A stretch of 36,454 bases of DNA from JBCDCE01 sp039182515 (GTDB lineage: Bacteria > Pseudomonadota > Alphaproteobacteria > Rhodobacterales > Rhodobacteraceae). This document shows positions 16,463-25,542 of the stretch, piece after piece; position 1 is the stretch's first letter; every line of letters begins with the position of its first letter. The stretch spans positions 1-36,454 of the forward strand of contig JBCDCE010000039.1 of NCBI GenBank assembly GCA_039182515.1, read 5' to 3'. A program made the translations under genes and the position numbers. Below the pieces are notes generated by a model that saw only the letters and a program-made list of their open reading frames with translations, did no database searches and had not been told where the DNA came from.

Positions 16463-16837
16463 ATGTCATCTTCTTCGACAGAGCCAAAAGACACCTTTGA
16501 TCCCGCTGATCTCACCTACACTGACACAGGGCTTGTGCCGGTGATTGCGCAGGACGCCACCTCTTTGGAGGTTTTGATGTTTGCTTGGATGAACGCGGAA
16601 GCCGTAAAGCGCACGCTGGAAACCGGACGCGTAACTTATTGGAGCCGATCACGTCAGGCCTTTTGGGTCAAAGGCGAAACGAGCGGACATACGCAGGAAC
16701 TGGTGCATTTTCGTTTTGATTGCGACTCTGATTGCTTACTCGTCTTGGTCAATCAGGTTGGTGCTGCCTGCCACACTGGTCGGCGTACGTGCTTTTATAG
16801 AGAGGTTAGCGACGGGGAAGTTCAGGCGCTCATGTGA
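16463..16837 (+). CDS. hisI: phosphoribosyl-AMP cyclohydrolase HisI
   Basis: This 124-residue cytoplasmic enzyme opens the adenine ring of PR-AMP in the third step of histidine synthesis. The family core is intact: VLMFAWMNAEAVKRTLETGR, TYWSRSRQAFWVKGETSGHT, the metal-binding FDCDSDCLLVLV, and the zinc-binding CHTGRRTCFYR. There is no fused HisE (PR-ATP pyrophosphatase) domain; the protein stops right after the cyclohydrolase part. It is a stand-alone his gene here, divergent from the IscU-like gene and convergent with gluQ only 5 bases away. Confidence 0.96.
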   Translation: MSSSSTEPKDTFDPADLTYTDTGLVPVIAQDATSLEVLMFAWMNAEAVKRTLETGRVTYWSRSRQAFWVKGETSGHTQELVHFRFDCDSDCLLVLVNQVGAACHTGRRTCFYREVSDGEVQALM

Positions 16838-16842
16838 GTATT

Positions 16843-17682
16843 TCAGCCAGGAAAAGGTTGAATGAGGTCTAAAATGTCTGACGGGGTCGCACCGGCGTTT
16901 CGATAACTTAGAAGCGATTTGGAGTCGTCGCGTTTGGCCAACCGTTTGCCGGCCTCATCCGTGATCAGCCGGTGGTGGTGGTAGAGGGGCGTTGGAAGCC
17001 CCAAGGCCTTTTGCAAGAGGATCTGAAGCGGTGTGGCTTCATAAAGATCAAACCCGCGCACCACTTCTGTGATGCCCTGCAAAGCGTCATCAACCACGAC
17101 GGCTAAATGATAAGCGGGGTCATCGCTGCGGCGCCACAAAACGAAGTCGCCAGTCGTTTCGATCAACGTGTTGGCTGAAACAGAAAGGGGTCCCGATGGA
17201 CCGGTTTCCTCAGTCGTTAGGCTGGCGATATTGAGATGCGCTAGTGTTTCGGCGACATTGAGACGCAAAGCATCACCTGGCAGTCGGCTAGCGTAAGGGC
17301 GGTTCCGACAGGTTCCAGGATAGACCAAGCCATCTGGGCCTATGTGATCCGTTTGGCTGGCCGCACGAATATCGGCGCGCGTGCAGGAGCAGGGGTAAAC
17401 CAATCCAAGCTTAGCAAGAGTGTCGATGGCTTGGGCGTAAGCGGCGGTATGCTCGCTTTGGCGCCGCACGGGTTTGGGCCACTCGATACCCAACCAAGCG
17501 AGGTCTTCGTAAATGAGGGATTCCCATTCAGGTCGCACGCGGCTTTGATCTGTATCTTCAATCCGCAGCAAAAATTCTCCATCGCGTGTATTCGCGCGTT
17601 CAAGGCCCGTGAGAGCGGAAAGGGCGTGACCCAGGTGCAGAGGGCCGGTTGGAGATGGAGCAAAGCGCGTGCGGTATATCAC
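16843..17682 (-). CDS. gluQ: glutamyl-Q tRNA(Asp) synthetase
   Basis: This 279-residue truncated relative of glutamyl-tRNA synthetase attaches glutamate to the queuosine base of tRNA-Asp. It has the catalytic half only: TRFAPSPTGPLHLGHALSAL with the HIGH-type motif HLGH, LLRIEDTDQSRVRPEW, the Cys/Tyr zinc-site pattern (CSCTRADI ... YPGTCR), and LAKRDDSKSL in place of KMSKS. No anticodon-binding domain is present, and the length of about 280 fits gluQ rather than gltX. Its start overlaps the end of the upstream methyltransferase gene by 4 bases. Both follow trmFO, making a tRNA-modification group. Confidence 0.93.
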   Translation of the reverse strand: MIYRTRFAPSPTGPLHLGHALSALTGLERANTRDGEFLLRIEDTDQSRVRPEWESLIYEDLAWLGIEWPKPVRRQSEHTAAYAQAIDTLAKLGLVYPCSCTRADIRAASQTDHIGPDGLVYPGTCRNRPYASRLPGDALRLNVAETLAHLNIASLTTEETGPSGPLSVSANTLIETTGDFVLWRRSDDPAYHLAVVVDDALQGITEVVRGFDLYEATPLQILLQKALGLPTPLYHHHRLITDEAGKRLAKRDDSKSLLSYRNAGATPSDILDLIQPFPG

Positions 17683-18281
17683 ATTTTTTCAAGTACATAG
17701 ACGACGGAATTTAAGTCAATTCCCGGCAGGTGTGGCCCATATTCACGAAACACCTGTTTGGCCTTGCCGCTTTGCGTATAAGCCTCAACTTTGCCTTCAA
17801 ACACGGGATCTTCGAGCGCGTGATCATTAAAAGAAAACACAAGATGACCACCAGGCTCTAAAGCCTCCCAAATCAGATCCATGGTTTCAACGGGGGCGGC
17901 GCCAGCGCCGATCACGCCGATTGCGGCAACGGCCGGATAGGTTTTTTCCGGCAAGGCGCCTGGCTCCAAGACTTCCAGGGCATTGTACGCCCCCTTGCTG
18001 CGGGCCTTTTTGACCATCTCGGGATTGATATCGATCCCGTCGATATTTGAAAAACCCACAGCGCGCATTGCGAGACCTGAGAGGCCAGTGCCACAGCCAA
18101 AATCCAACATGGGTTTGTTAAGATGAGCAAACTGAGCCAATGCTTCCGCACATCGCTTAGGCGTTGCATAGCCATTTTCTGTCACTTCGGCATCGTAGCT
18201 GGCGGACCACTCCGCATAAAGTGCCTGAGTGGCTTCAGTTCCATCAAGGTCGTAGGCTTTATCGAGAAACTTTTTGGTCAT
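17679..18281 (-). CDS. class I SAM-dependent methyltransferase
   Basis: This 200-residue protein has a Rossmann-type methyltransferase core. Motif I is LDFGCGTGLSGLAM (about residues 59-72), and the acidic residue that binds the SAM ribose is in IDGIDINPEMVKKAR. Motif IV lies in VAAIGVIGAGAAP, and a later strand reads GGHLVFSFNDHAL. The N-terminus (KKFLDKAYDLDGTEATQALY) resembles the methyltransferases annotated as WBSCR27-like. The substrate cannot be told from the sequence. It lies 18 bp after trmFO and overlaps gluQ, so a link to RNA modification is suggested by context only. Confidence 0.85.
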   Translation of the reverse strand: MTKKFLDKAYDLDGTEATQALYAEWSASYDAEVTENGYATPKRCAEALAQFAHLNKPMLDFGCGTGLSGLAMRAVGFSNIDGIDINPEMVKKARSKGAYNALEVLEPGALPEKTYPAVAAIGVIGAGAAPVETMDLIWEALEPGGHLVFSFNDHALEDPVFEGKVEAYTQSGKAKQVFREYGPHLPGIDLNSVVYVLEKM

Positions 18282-18299
18282 GGGCCGAGCTTGCCAGGA

Positions 18300-19658
18300 T
18301 CATTCCGCGGCGTCCATGGCTGAGTGGGCCGCAAGCCAGTCGCGCCACATCACTTTTGCGCGGGATGTATAGGCCTGATAGCGATCTTTCCGGCCTCTGC
18401 GCCCACTTTTGAGACCCTCAACGGGGGGGAAAAGACCAAAGTTCACGTTCATGGGTTGGAAGGTTTTGGCCTCTGCACCGCCCGTTATATGCGTGATCAA
18501 CGCGCCGGTGGCTGTTTCCGCAGGCGGAGCTGAGAGAGATTGACCTTGAAGGTCCGCAGCAGCCAAACGGCCCGCCAAGAGGCCCATGGCCGCGCTTTCC
18601 ACATAGCCTTCAACGCCCGTGATTTGGCCTGCAAAGCGCAGATGGGGCGCTGATTTCAGGCGCATTTGCGCATCAAGGAGCGTTGGAGAATTGAGAAAGG
18701 TGTTGCGATGAATGCCACCCAAACGCGCAAATTCAGCGCTTTCCAAACCAGGGATCAGGCGCAGCACGTCTTTTTGCGCTCCGTATTTCATTTTTGTCTG
18801 AAATCCGACAATGTTATACAGTGTTCCTAAAGCGTTGTCGCGTCGCAACTGCACAACGGCATAGGGCTTCGTTTCAGGATTATTGGCATTGGTGAGGCCA
18901 ACGGGTTTCATAGGCCCAAAGCGCAGCGTTTCGCGGCCGCGTTCCGCCATGACTTCGATCGGCAGGCAGCCATCAAAATAGCCGGCGGTTTCACCTGGCT
19001 TAAAGGCCGTTTTCTCTGCACTTAGAAGCGCGTCGATAAAGGCCTCGTATTGCTCTTTTGACATCGGGCAATTGAGATAGGCGGTGCGCTCTTCTTCAGT
19101 GTCGCCTTTATCATAGCGCGACTGCATCCAGGCTTTGTCCATATCGATGCTGTCGAAATAGATGATGGGGGCGATGGCATCAAAAAAGGCGAGGGCCTCT
19201 TTGCCCGTGGCGGCTGCAATGCTGGCTGAAAGCGCATCTGACGTGAGCGGCCCGGTGGCGACGATCCACTGGCCATCACTTGGCAACTCTTGGATTTCGC
19301 TATCGATAATTTCGATCAAAGGATGCGCGCGCAAGGCGGCGGTGACGGAGCGTGCAAAGGGCTCGCGGTCTACAGCCAATGCTCCCCCTGCAGGCAGCCG
19401 ATGCTTGTCAGCCATGGCCATGATGAGGCCGTTTGCTTCGCGCATCTCCCAATGCAGAAGCCCTACCGCGTTTTGCTCGCTGTCGTCTGAGCGAAAGGAA
19501 TTGGAACACACCATTTCACCAAGATCGCCGGTTTGATGTGCAAAGGTGCCGACCTTGGGCCGCATCTCGTGAATGCGAACAGGGACGCCTGCGTTTGCGG
19601 CTTGCCAGGCAGCTTCAGACCCGGCCATGCCGCCGCCAATGATGTTGAGTGTATCCAT
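18300..19658 (-). CDS. trmFO: methylenetetrahydrofolate-tRNA-(uracil-5-)-methyltransferase TrmFO
   Basis: This 452-residue flavoprotein makes 5-methyluridine at position 54 of tRNA, using methylene-tetrahydrofolate and FAD-bound reductant. The FAD dinucleotide fold is at the very start (TLNIIGGGMAGSEAAWQAA). EMVCSNSFRSD contains the conserved Cys, and IYFDSIDMDKAWMQSRYDKG and YVESAAMGLLAGRLAA are family segments. GFQTKMKYGAQKDVLRLIPG carries a typical pattern, but I cannot assign each catalytic Cys. ATG 19658 is used; an in-frame GTG at 19667 is possible and neither has a clear ribosome-binding site. It leads the group trmFO / methyltransferase / gluQ. Confidence 0.95.
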   Translation of the reverse strand: MDTLNIIGGGMAGSEAAWQAANAGVPVRIHEMRPKVGTFAHQTGDLGEMVCSNSFRSDDSEQNAVGLLHWEMREANGLIMAMADKHRLPAGGALAVDREPFARSVTAALRAHPLIEIIDSEIQELPSDGQWIVATGPLTSDALSASIAAATGKEALAFFDAIAPIIYFDSIDMDKAWMQSRYDKGDTEEERTAYLNCPMSKEQYEAFIDALLSAEKTAFKPGETAGYFDGCLPIEVMAERGRETLRFGPMKPVGLTNANNPETKPYAVVQLRRDNALGTLYNIVGFQTKMKYGAQKDVLRLIPGLESAEFARLGGIHRNTFLNSPTLLDAQMRLKSAPHLRFAGQITGVEGYVESAAMGLLAGRLAAADLQGQSLSAPPAETATGALITHITGGAEAKTFQPMNVNFGLFPPVEGLKSGRRGRKDRYQAYTSRAKVMWRDWLAAHSAMDAAE

Positions 19659-19692
19659 GAGGTGCACTTAAGTCAGAGTGCAGCGGCTGCCA

Positions 19693-19729
19693 AGAGGCCA
19701 GACCATTGTATGGCCTCTGACGCTTTTTT
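19693..19729. terminator. hairpin between the peroxidase gene and trmFO
   Basis: AGAGGCCA (19693-19700) and TGGCCTCT (19711-19718) form an eight-base inverted repeat around a ten-base loop. A T-run (19724-19729) follows five bases later on the plus strand, where no gene ends. For the minus-strand peroxidase transcript the hairpin has no U-tract. Confidence 0.4.
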
Positions 19730-19745
19730 AATGACAGCTTAGATC

Positions 19746-21098
19746 TTAGAAGCCCTTGTTGACGGACGCACTGACCGGATCAAGTGGTAGGCCGCTTGGC
19801 ACAGAGGCGGGCACACCCAGACGCCCCGTCAAAGGGGTGTCATCCGTCAGCGTATTGAGGAAGGCCAAGATCTGATCCACCTCTTCATCAGTCAAAGTGA
19901 CAGGTGTGATCTCGGAAGCCTCGCGGATGCGCTCAACTTCTTCGGCGTCTTTCATTGCTGCATAGTCGTCGCCTTCCACTTCGAGCGCATGAAGCGTGGC
20001 CTTGCTCTCGGTGTAGGCGTCAAGCGCTGTTTTGGGATCCAAATGGTGGCGGATCATTTCCTCGAGCTCGGTGTAGGCTCCATTGTGCCCGTAAGGCGCC
20101 GTCAGAGCCACGTTGCGCAAGGACGGCGTGCGGAAGCGGTAGTCGTCTTCATAATCGCCAGTCACCATACCGCGGCCGCTGTCGCGGTAAGCCGCGTCGC
20201 CTTTGGACTTGCCTGGACCGAGCTGAGGCATGCCAATTGCATGAAAGCGGTGGTCGGTCAGAAACGGACCGCTGTGGCACGTAGCGCAGTTTGCTTTGCC
20301 GTAAAAAAGCAGCAGCCCTTCTGTTTCATCAGAGCTCATCACGGCGTCGCCGCGCAACGCCAGATCGAATTTGCTTTCTGTGGCGCGGAACTCGTGGGTG
20401 ATAAAGGCCGAAAGAGCCGTTGCGATGTCGGTGATTTGGAGGTCACGTTCTGTACCGATGAGCGCATCAAAGGCTTCCGCATAGGCGGGGATTTCGTCGA
20501 TCCGTTGCGTCAGGATCGCCCAGGCGCCATCGGGGCCAGTGATGTTTTCCGCCGCCACTGCGTCAGCTACTTCGTTTTCACCCGGCTGTCCCGACATTTC
20601 AGCTGGTGAGAGGATCGGCAAAATATTCTGCGCAGACAGAGGTGCTGGAACATGCGCTGGCAACGTGCGGCCTTCCGGCATGCGGATCCCAAAAGGAGAG
20701 GCCGCGTCGCGCTCAACGCGACCGTCATGGAACATCACGCTGAACTCGCGTGCACCAAGATTGAACAGGGCAGGCGCGTTGCGTGGAATGCGTTCTCCCG
20801 GCATGTTGTCTGCAACCGGCACACGCTCTGTTCCGAGCCCGAGCCCGCCTTCGCCAATGGAAAGCGACATAGCATCGCCCGTTGCGAGGGTGGGATGGTG
20901 GCAGGTAGCGCAAGCGATGTTTTTGTTTCCCGAAAGAACAGGATCAAAAAACAAAAGTTGGCCAGCTTCGGCCCAACCTTCAGCGAAAGTTAGAAAGTCG
21001 CCATCGGTGATGGGAGCGGGAACAGACATCCCTTCAGCGGATGCGCTTACACCAAAACAAATTGCTGCGGTTGCCAGAAGGCGGGTACTCGGAACCAT
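19746..21098 (-). CDS. di-heme cytochrome c peroxidase / MauG family protein
   Basis: This 450-residue periplasmic protein has an N-terminal signal peptide (LLATAAICFGVSASA). Two c-type heme motifs are present, CATCH at residues 63-67 and CATCH at 271-275, the layout of bacterial cytochrome c peroxidases and MauG-like enzymes. GRGMVTGDYEDDYRFRTPSL and RNVALTAPYGHNGAY are typical of the second heme domain. Likely reactions are reduction of hydrogen peroxide with electrons from cytochrome c, or oxidative maturation of a partner protein; the sequence alone does not separate them. It stands alone between gyrA and trmFO with short gaps. At 450 residues it is longer than classic CCP (about 330), matching a longer subgroup. 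Confidence 0.88.
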   Translation of the reverse strand: MVPSTRLLATAAICFGVSASAEGMSVPAPITDGDFLTFAEGWAEAGQLLFFDPVLSGNKNIACATCHHPTLATGDAMSLSIGEGGLGLGTERVPVADNMPGERIPRNAPALFNLGAREFSVMFHDGRVERDAASPFGIRMPEGRTLPAHVPAPLSAQNILPILSPAEMSGQPGENEVADAVAAENITGPDGAWAILTQRIDEIPAYAEAFDALIGTERDLQITDIATALSAFITHEFRATESKFDLALRGDAVMSSDETEGLLLFYGKANCATCHSGPFLTDHRFHAIGMPQLGPGKSKGDAAYRDSGRGMVTGDYEDDYRFRTPSLRNVALTAPYGHNGAYTELEEMIRHHLDPKTALDAYTESKATLHALEVEGDDYAAMKDAEEVERIREASEITPVTLTDEEVDQILAFLNTLTDDTPLTGRLGVPASVPSGLPLDPVSASVNKGF

Positions 21099-21265
21099 TT
21101 CTACTCATCCACTCAAACGCCCACCACAGCTGCCGGTGGAATGCCCCAAATTTCGCTAAAAAGCGAGGTAATCTTCGTGGACGGACTGGTTCCGATTTGG
21201 CAACCGGATGAGTTCACGAACCCGTGATGCAACCCAAGGTAGTGTTCTTTAGGTAAGATTAGGTT

Positions 21266-21294
21266 GAAATTGAGCGCAAAACCTCTGCGCTCAA
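21266..21294 (-). terminator. terminator after gyrA
   Basis: TTGAGCGCA and TGCGCTCAA (21270-21278 with 21286-21294) form a perfect nine-base stem with a seven-base loop, starting six bases after the gyrA stop. Read on the minus strand it is followed by TTTC, a short U-tract. The remaining 165 bp up to the peroxidase gene hold nothing I recognise. Confidence 0.55.
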
Positions 21295-21299
21295 AAAGA

Positions 21300-24053
21300 T
21301 TACTCTTCTTTTGGAGGATTTGCCTCAGAGGTCTCCTCTTCTTGCTCGGCAATCCAAGCCACAGAAGACACCTCTTCATCTTTTCGCGTGTTAAAGACAC
21401 GCACGCCGCCCGCAGAGCGCGACCGAAACGAGATGCCTTCAACTGGCACGCGTATGGACTGCCCCTGGGATGTGACGAGCATAATCTGATCGGCCAAATC
21501 AACCGGGAAGCACGCCACCAAGGGGCCGCCACGCAGGGCTTTATCCATGGCCATAACCCCCATGCCGCCGCGGCCTCTGACCGGGTAATCATGGCTGGAA
21601 CTGAGCTTGCCGGAGCCTTGTGACGTGATTGTCAGAATGAGGTCTTCCGCAGCAGACATTTCCGCATAGCGATCTGGGCTGATGGAGCCCGCGGGCACGT
21701 CGTCTTCATCCTGCTCTGCATCGTCCGTAATCCCAGCCACAGCACGGCGCATCTTGAGATACGCGGCGCGTTCTTCAGGGCTGGCCTCAAAGTGACGGAT
21801 CACCGCCATTGAAACCACCTTGTCTTTAGAACCGAGCTTGATGCCGCGAACCCCAGTTGATTTGCGCCCCTTAAAGACACGCACAGCCGTGGTGGGGAAG
21901 CGAATGGCGCGACCCGAATCTGTCACGAGCATCACGTCGTCCATCTCAGAGGCCACGCGCGCATTCACCAGTTTCACACCTTCAGGCAGATCCATGGCGA
22001 TCTTGCCGTTGCGCATCACATTGGCAAAGTCAGACAGCGCGTTGCGGCGCACATCTCCTTCTGTGGTTGCAAAGATGATCTGGAGGTCTGCCCAGTCCTC
22101 TTCGTCGCGATCAATGGGCATCAAGGCCGCAATGGAAACACCGGTTGGGATCGGCAGAATATTCACGATCGCCTTGCCTTTCGCCGTGCGCCCACCTTGC
22201 GGCAACCTCCAGCACTTTAGCTTGTAGACCATGCCATCTGTGGTGAAGAACAATAGCGGCGTGTGGGTGTTGGCCACAAAGAGGTTGGTGACAACGTCTT
22301 CGTCTTTTGTGGACATGCCAGACAGGCCTTTGCCGCCACGGCTTTGAGCACGGAACTCAGAGAGTGGCGTGCGCTTGATGTAGCCGCCCGCCGTGACGGT
22401 CACGACCATATCCTCGCGCTCAATGAGGTCTTCGTCCTCCATGTCGCCAGACCACTCAATGATCTCGGTGCGGCGCGGAACAGCAAATTGCGCGCGAACC
22501 TCTTTCAGCTCATTGGAGATGATCTCCATGATCCGATCTCTAGAACGCAATATTTCTAAGTATTCTGTGATCTTTGCAGCGAGCTCTTCAAGTTCATCTG
22601 TGACCTCTTTAACCCCAATCTGGGTGAGGCGCTGAAGACGCAAGTCGAGGATCGCGCGGGCTTGAATTTCAGAAAGATTGTAAGTCCCATCATCATTGAT
22701 GGTGTGGGTCGGATCATCGATCAGCTTGATGTAGCCCGCGATGTCCATGGCTGGCCAGCGACGGCTCATCAGCTTTTCACGCGCTTCAGCTGCGTCTGCG
22801 GACGACCGAATGGTTGCCACCACCTCGTCAACGTTGGTCACAGCCACGGCCAAACCACACAGGATATGGCTCCGTTCGCGCGCTTTGCGCAGCTCATAGG
22901 CCGTGCGACGTGCAACAACATCCTCTCGGAAGTCTATGAAACTTGTGAGAAATTTACGAAGTGTGAGCTGCTCTGGACGCCCGCCGTTAAGGGCCAGCAT
23001 GTTACACCCAAAAGAGGTCTGCATCGGCGTGAAGCGATAGAGCTGGTTTAAAACTACCTCAGCGGTCGCATCCCGCTTAAGCTCGATCACCACGCGCACG
23101 CCGTTGCGGTCGGACTCATCTTGAACGTGTGAGATCCCGTCGATCTTTTTCTCGCGCACTTGCTCGGCGATTTTATCGATCATCGAGGCTTTGTTTACTT
23201 GATAGGGGATCTCGTCGATGACAATGGCGTAGCGATCCTTGCGGATCTCTTCCACGCGGGTCTTTGAACGAATAATGACGCTGCCGCGCCCTTCGAGATA
23301 GGCTTTGCGCGCGCCAGAGCGCCCAAGCATCAAGCCACCGGTGGGAAAATCTGGCCCAGGCACATATTCAATAAGTTGCTCAGATGAGAGATCTGGCTCT
23401 TCGATCAAGGCAAGCGTGGCATCCACAACTTCGCCCAGGTTGTGAGGCGGGATGTTCGTGGCCATGCCGACAGCGATCCCTGCGGCACCATTAACGAGCA
23501 TATTGGGAAAGCGCGCGGGCAACACCGTAGGCTCACGGTCTTTGCCGTCGTAGTTGTCTTGGAAATCGACAGTGTCTTTGTCGATATCGGCCAGGATTGC
23601 GCTGGCTGGCTTGTCCATGCGGACTTCTGTGTAGCGCATCGCTGCTGGGTTATCGCCGTCCATCGAGCCAAAGTTGCCTTGGCCATCCAGAAGCGGCAGG
23701 GACATCGAGAAATCCTGCGCCATGCGCACAAGTGCGTCATAGATCGCGCCGTCACCATGCGGGTGGTATTTACCCATCACATCGCCCACGGGGCGTGCCG
23801 ACTTCCGATAGGACTTATCGGGCGTGTTCCCGCTCTCATTCATGGCATATAAAATGCGCCTGTGAACCGGTTTGAGACCATCACGAAGGTCCGGAATCGC
23901 GCGGCTCACGATGACCGACATCGCATAGTCGAGATACGATGTTTGCATCTCATCTACGATGGAAACCGTGGGGCCACTGTACGCCGGGCGCTCGGGCGCA
24001 CCCTCAGGCGTATTTTCGTCTTCGTTTTCAGGGGTTTCTGGCGTTTCGCTCAT
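21300..24053 (-). CDS. gyrA: DNA gyrase subunit A
   Basis: This 917-residue type IIA topoisomerase subunit introduces negative supercoils with GyrB. The breakage-reunion domain has catalytic Tyr141 in AAMRYTEVRM. In the quinolone-determining region, YHPHGDGAIYDALVRMAQDF has Gly102 where E. coli has Ser83, while Asp106 matches Asp87. The GyrA box is QSRGGKG, and the C-terminal pinwheel repeats follow (for example DEDVVTNLFVANTHTPLLFF, EGDVRRNALSDFANVMRNGK). An acidic insertion (about DDAEQDEDDVPAG) and a Glu/Pro-rich N-terminal tail (first 25 residues) lengthen it relative to E. coli (875). A terminator hairpin follows. Confidence 0.97.
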   Translation of the reverse strand: MSETPETPENEDENTPEGAPERPAYSGPTVSIVDEMQTSYLDYAMSVIVSRAIPDLRDGLKPVHRRILYAMNESGNTPDKSYRKSARPVGDVMGKYHPHGDGAIYDALVRMAQDFSMSLPLLDGQGNFGSMDGDNPAAMRYTEVRMDKPASAILADIDKDTVDFQDNYDGKDREPTVLPARFPNMLVNGAAGIAVGMATNIPPHNLGEVVDATLALIEEPDLSSEQLIEYVPGPDFPTGGLMLGRSGARKAYLEGRGSVIIRSKTRVEEIRKDRYAIVIDEIPYQVNKASMIDKIAEQVREKKIDGISHVQDESDRNGVRVVIELKRDATAEVVLNQLYRFTPMQTSFGCNMLALNGGRPEQLTLRKFLTSFIDFREDVVARRTAYELRKARERSHILCGLAVAVTNVDEVVATIRSSADAAEAREKLMSRRWPAMDIAGYIKLIDDPTHTINDDGTYNLSEIQARAILDLRLQRLTQIGVKEVTDELEELAAKITEYLEILRSRDRIMEIISNELKEVRAQFAVPRRTEIIEWSGDMEDEDLIEREDMVVTVTAGGYIKRTPLSEFRAQSRGGKGLSGMSTKDEDVVTNLFVANTHTPLLFFTTDGMVYKLKCWRLPQGGRTAKGKAIVNILPIPTGVSIAALMPIDRDEEDWADLQIIFATTEGDVRRNALSDFANVMRNGKIAMDLPEGVKLVNARVASEMDDVMLVTDSGRAIRFPTTAVRVFKGRKSTGVRGIKLGSKDKVVSMAVIRHFEASPEERAAYLKMRRAVAGITDDAEQDEDDVPAGSISPDRYAEMSAAEDLILTITSQGSGKLSSSHDYPVRGRGGMGVMAMDKALRGGPLVACFPVDLADQIMLVTSQGQSIRVPVEGISFRSRSAGGVRVFNTRKDEEVSSVAWIAEQEEETSEANPPKEE

Positions 24054-24128
24054 GTATCGGCCTCGGTTTGGGCTCTGCTATATTTAGTTGTTAACTGTAT
24101 AGCCCAAACTGGATATGGCCTGCAACGC

Positions 24129-24914
24129 CTATTGCTCCCAATTGGGGTCGCGCTTTTCATTGAACGCCCGCACCCCTTCAAGCGTGTCTTCCAGGCTCAT
24201 GTTCTCCAGCATCGCCTCGCCAGTAAAGGCGTAAGCTTGATCGAGCGGCAATTGGATCTGCTCATAAAAGGCGCGCTTGCCAATCTTGACGGCAGCACCA
24301 AGCTTGGACGAGATGATTTCCGCCAATTCAAGGGTTTCAACTTCAAGATCCTGGGGTGGAACCGCGCGATTGATCAAGCCAGCGGTCTGCGCTCTTTCAG
24401 CGCTCAAAAACTGACCCGTCACAAGCATCTCAAAGGCCGTTTTGCGGGCCACGTTGCGCGACAAGGCAACCATTGGGGTTGAGCAGAAAAGGCCAATGTT
24501 CACACCATTTACGCCAAAGCGCGTATCGTCAGCGGCCACAGCCAAATCGCAACTCGCCACAAGCTGACAGCCAGCGGCCGTGGCGATACCATGCACTTCA
24601 GCGATCACAGGCTGGGGCAGGCGCGGGATGGTTTGCATCATCTCGGCGCATTGATCAAAGAGCGCCTTGAGAGCGCTGGCGCCTCTGTCCGGGCTCTCTC
24701 GCATGGCTTGCATTTCTTTGAGATTGTGCCCGGCACAAAAGGCCTTGCCGGCGCCACGTAGGATCACGACGCGGGTGGAGAGATCTGTTTCAAGCTCGCT
24801 AAAGATCCCCTGGAGCGCTGTGAGCATCTGGGTTGATAGCGCGTTGAGGGTTTCGGGCGTGTTCAGGGTCAGCCTGCGCACGGGCCCCATTTGCTCTTGG
24901 GTGATCAAGGCCAT
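24129..24914 (-). CDS. enoyl-CoA hydratase/isomerase family protein
   Basis: This 261-residue crotonase-fold protein has the oxyanion-hole segments GAGKAFCAGHNLKEMQAMRE and VHGIATAAGCQLVASCDLAV, and a C-terminal helix ending in FNEKRDPNWEQ. AGGAG lies nine bases before ATG 24914. Catalytic acids of the classic hydratase cannot be assigned confidently: the second position reads NGVNIGLFCSTPMVALSRNV, without the Glu of true hydratases. The protein resembles the ECHDC3 / enoyl-CoA hydratase subgroup. The reaction (hydration, isomerisation or hydrolysis of an acyl-CoA) is therefore open. It is divergent from the PaaI-like thioesterase gene, 58 bp away, and both act on acyl-CoAs. Confidence 0.87.
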   Translation of the reverse strand: MALITQEQMGPVRRLTLNTPETLNALSTQMLTALQGIFSELETDLSTRVVILRGAGKAFCAGHNLKEMQAMRESPDRGASALKALFDQCAEMMQTIPRLPQPVIAEVHGIATAAGCQLVASCDLAVAADDTRFGVNGVNIGLFCSTPMVALSRNVARKTAFEMLVTGQFLSAERAQTAGLINRAVPPQDLEVETLELAEIISSKLGAAVKIGKRAFYEQIQLPLDQAYAFTGEAMLENMSLEDTLEGVRAFNEKRDPNWEQ

Positions 24915-24972
24915 CTTGTGTTGCTCCTAAGCTTGCCCCATCACTTAAAGCGGGCAAACGGAGACAGACGCA

Positions 24973-25392
24973 ATGGCCTTAATGATGGATAGAGCCGAAC
25001 TGGAGGCTTTCTTGTCGGAGGTTTTTCCGCAGATGGAGGGCGATTTTAGGATCGAATCCTTGGAAGAGGGCAGTATTGCCGTGCGCCTAAATACGAGTGA
25101 CAAACACCTACGCCCTGGGGGCACGGTGTCGGGGCCGTCGATGTTCAGCCTCGCAGATGTGGCGGCTTATATGTTGGTGCTAGCCCATATTGGGCCGCAG
25201 GCCTTAGCCGTGACCACGAATTGCAGCATCGATTTTATGAGAAAGCCAGAATCCGGCAAAGATTTGATCTGCGAAGGGCGACTTTTGAAGCTAGGCCGCG
25301 CCTTGGCCGTTTCAGATGTGTATATGCGCTCGGAAGGTAGTGATAAGATCGTTGCGCGGGCGAGCCTCACATACTCGATTCCGCCAAGCTAA
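24973..25392 (+). CDS. PaaI-family hotdog thioesterase
   Basis: This 139-residue single hotdog-fold protein has the long central helix preceded by HLRPGGTVSGPSMFSLADVA, the region that carries the active site in PaaI-type acyl-CoA thioesterases. It is followed by LAVTTNCSIDFMRKPESGKD and a beta sheet to the end. The classic HGG motif is replaced by PGGTVSG. ATG 24973 is preferred to ATG 24982 because GGAGA lies ten bases upstream. Its substrate is not evident. It is divergent from an enoyl-CoA hydratase-like gene, which suggests shared acyl-CoA metabolism and possibly a shared control region. Confidence 0.85.
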   Translation: MALMMDRAELEAFLSEVFPQMEGDFRIESLEEGSIAVRLNTSDKHLRPGGTVSGPSMFSLADVAAYMLVLAHIGPQALAVTTNCSIDFMRKPESGKDLICEGRLLKLGRALAVSDVYMRSEGSDKIVARASLTYSIPPS

Positions 25393-25460
25393 TTATGGGG
25401 TATTATAACACCTAAATTATAGGCGTCTGATATTAAACAGAAAAATAGAAATTGTTGGTG

Positions 25461-25488
25461 TTGAAAAGTAATTCAGCCGCTGTATAAC
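25461..25488 (+). promoter_or_regulatory. candidate rplM-rpsI promoter
   Basis: TTGAAA at 25461-25466 and TATAAC at 25483-25488, separated by 16 bases, form a good sigma-70-type promoter. It would give a leader of about 50 bases before the rplM ATG at 25543. A GCCG...CGGC inverted pair in that leader could form a small hairpin. Confidence 0.55.
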
Positions 25489-25542
25489 CGCGCAATGGAT
25501 TTCGCCGGGCGATCTACGCGCGGCTCACTTGAGGAACCTGAA

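Noticed and set aside
20539..21159. Long plus-strand frames (206 codons) opposite the peroxidase gene
   Set aside because: They are shadows of the minus-strand di-heme peroxidase, which has signal peptide and two heme motifs.
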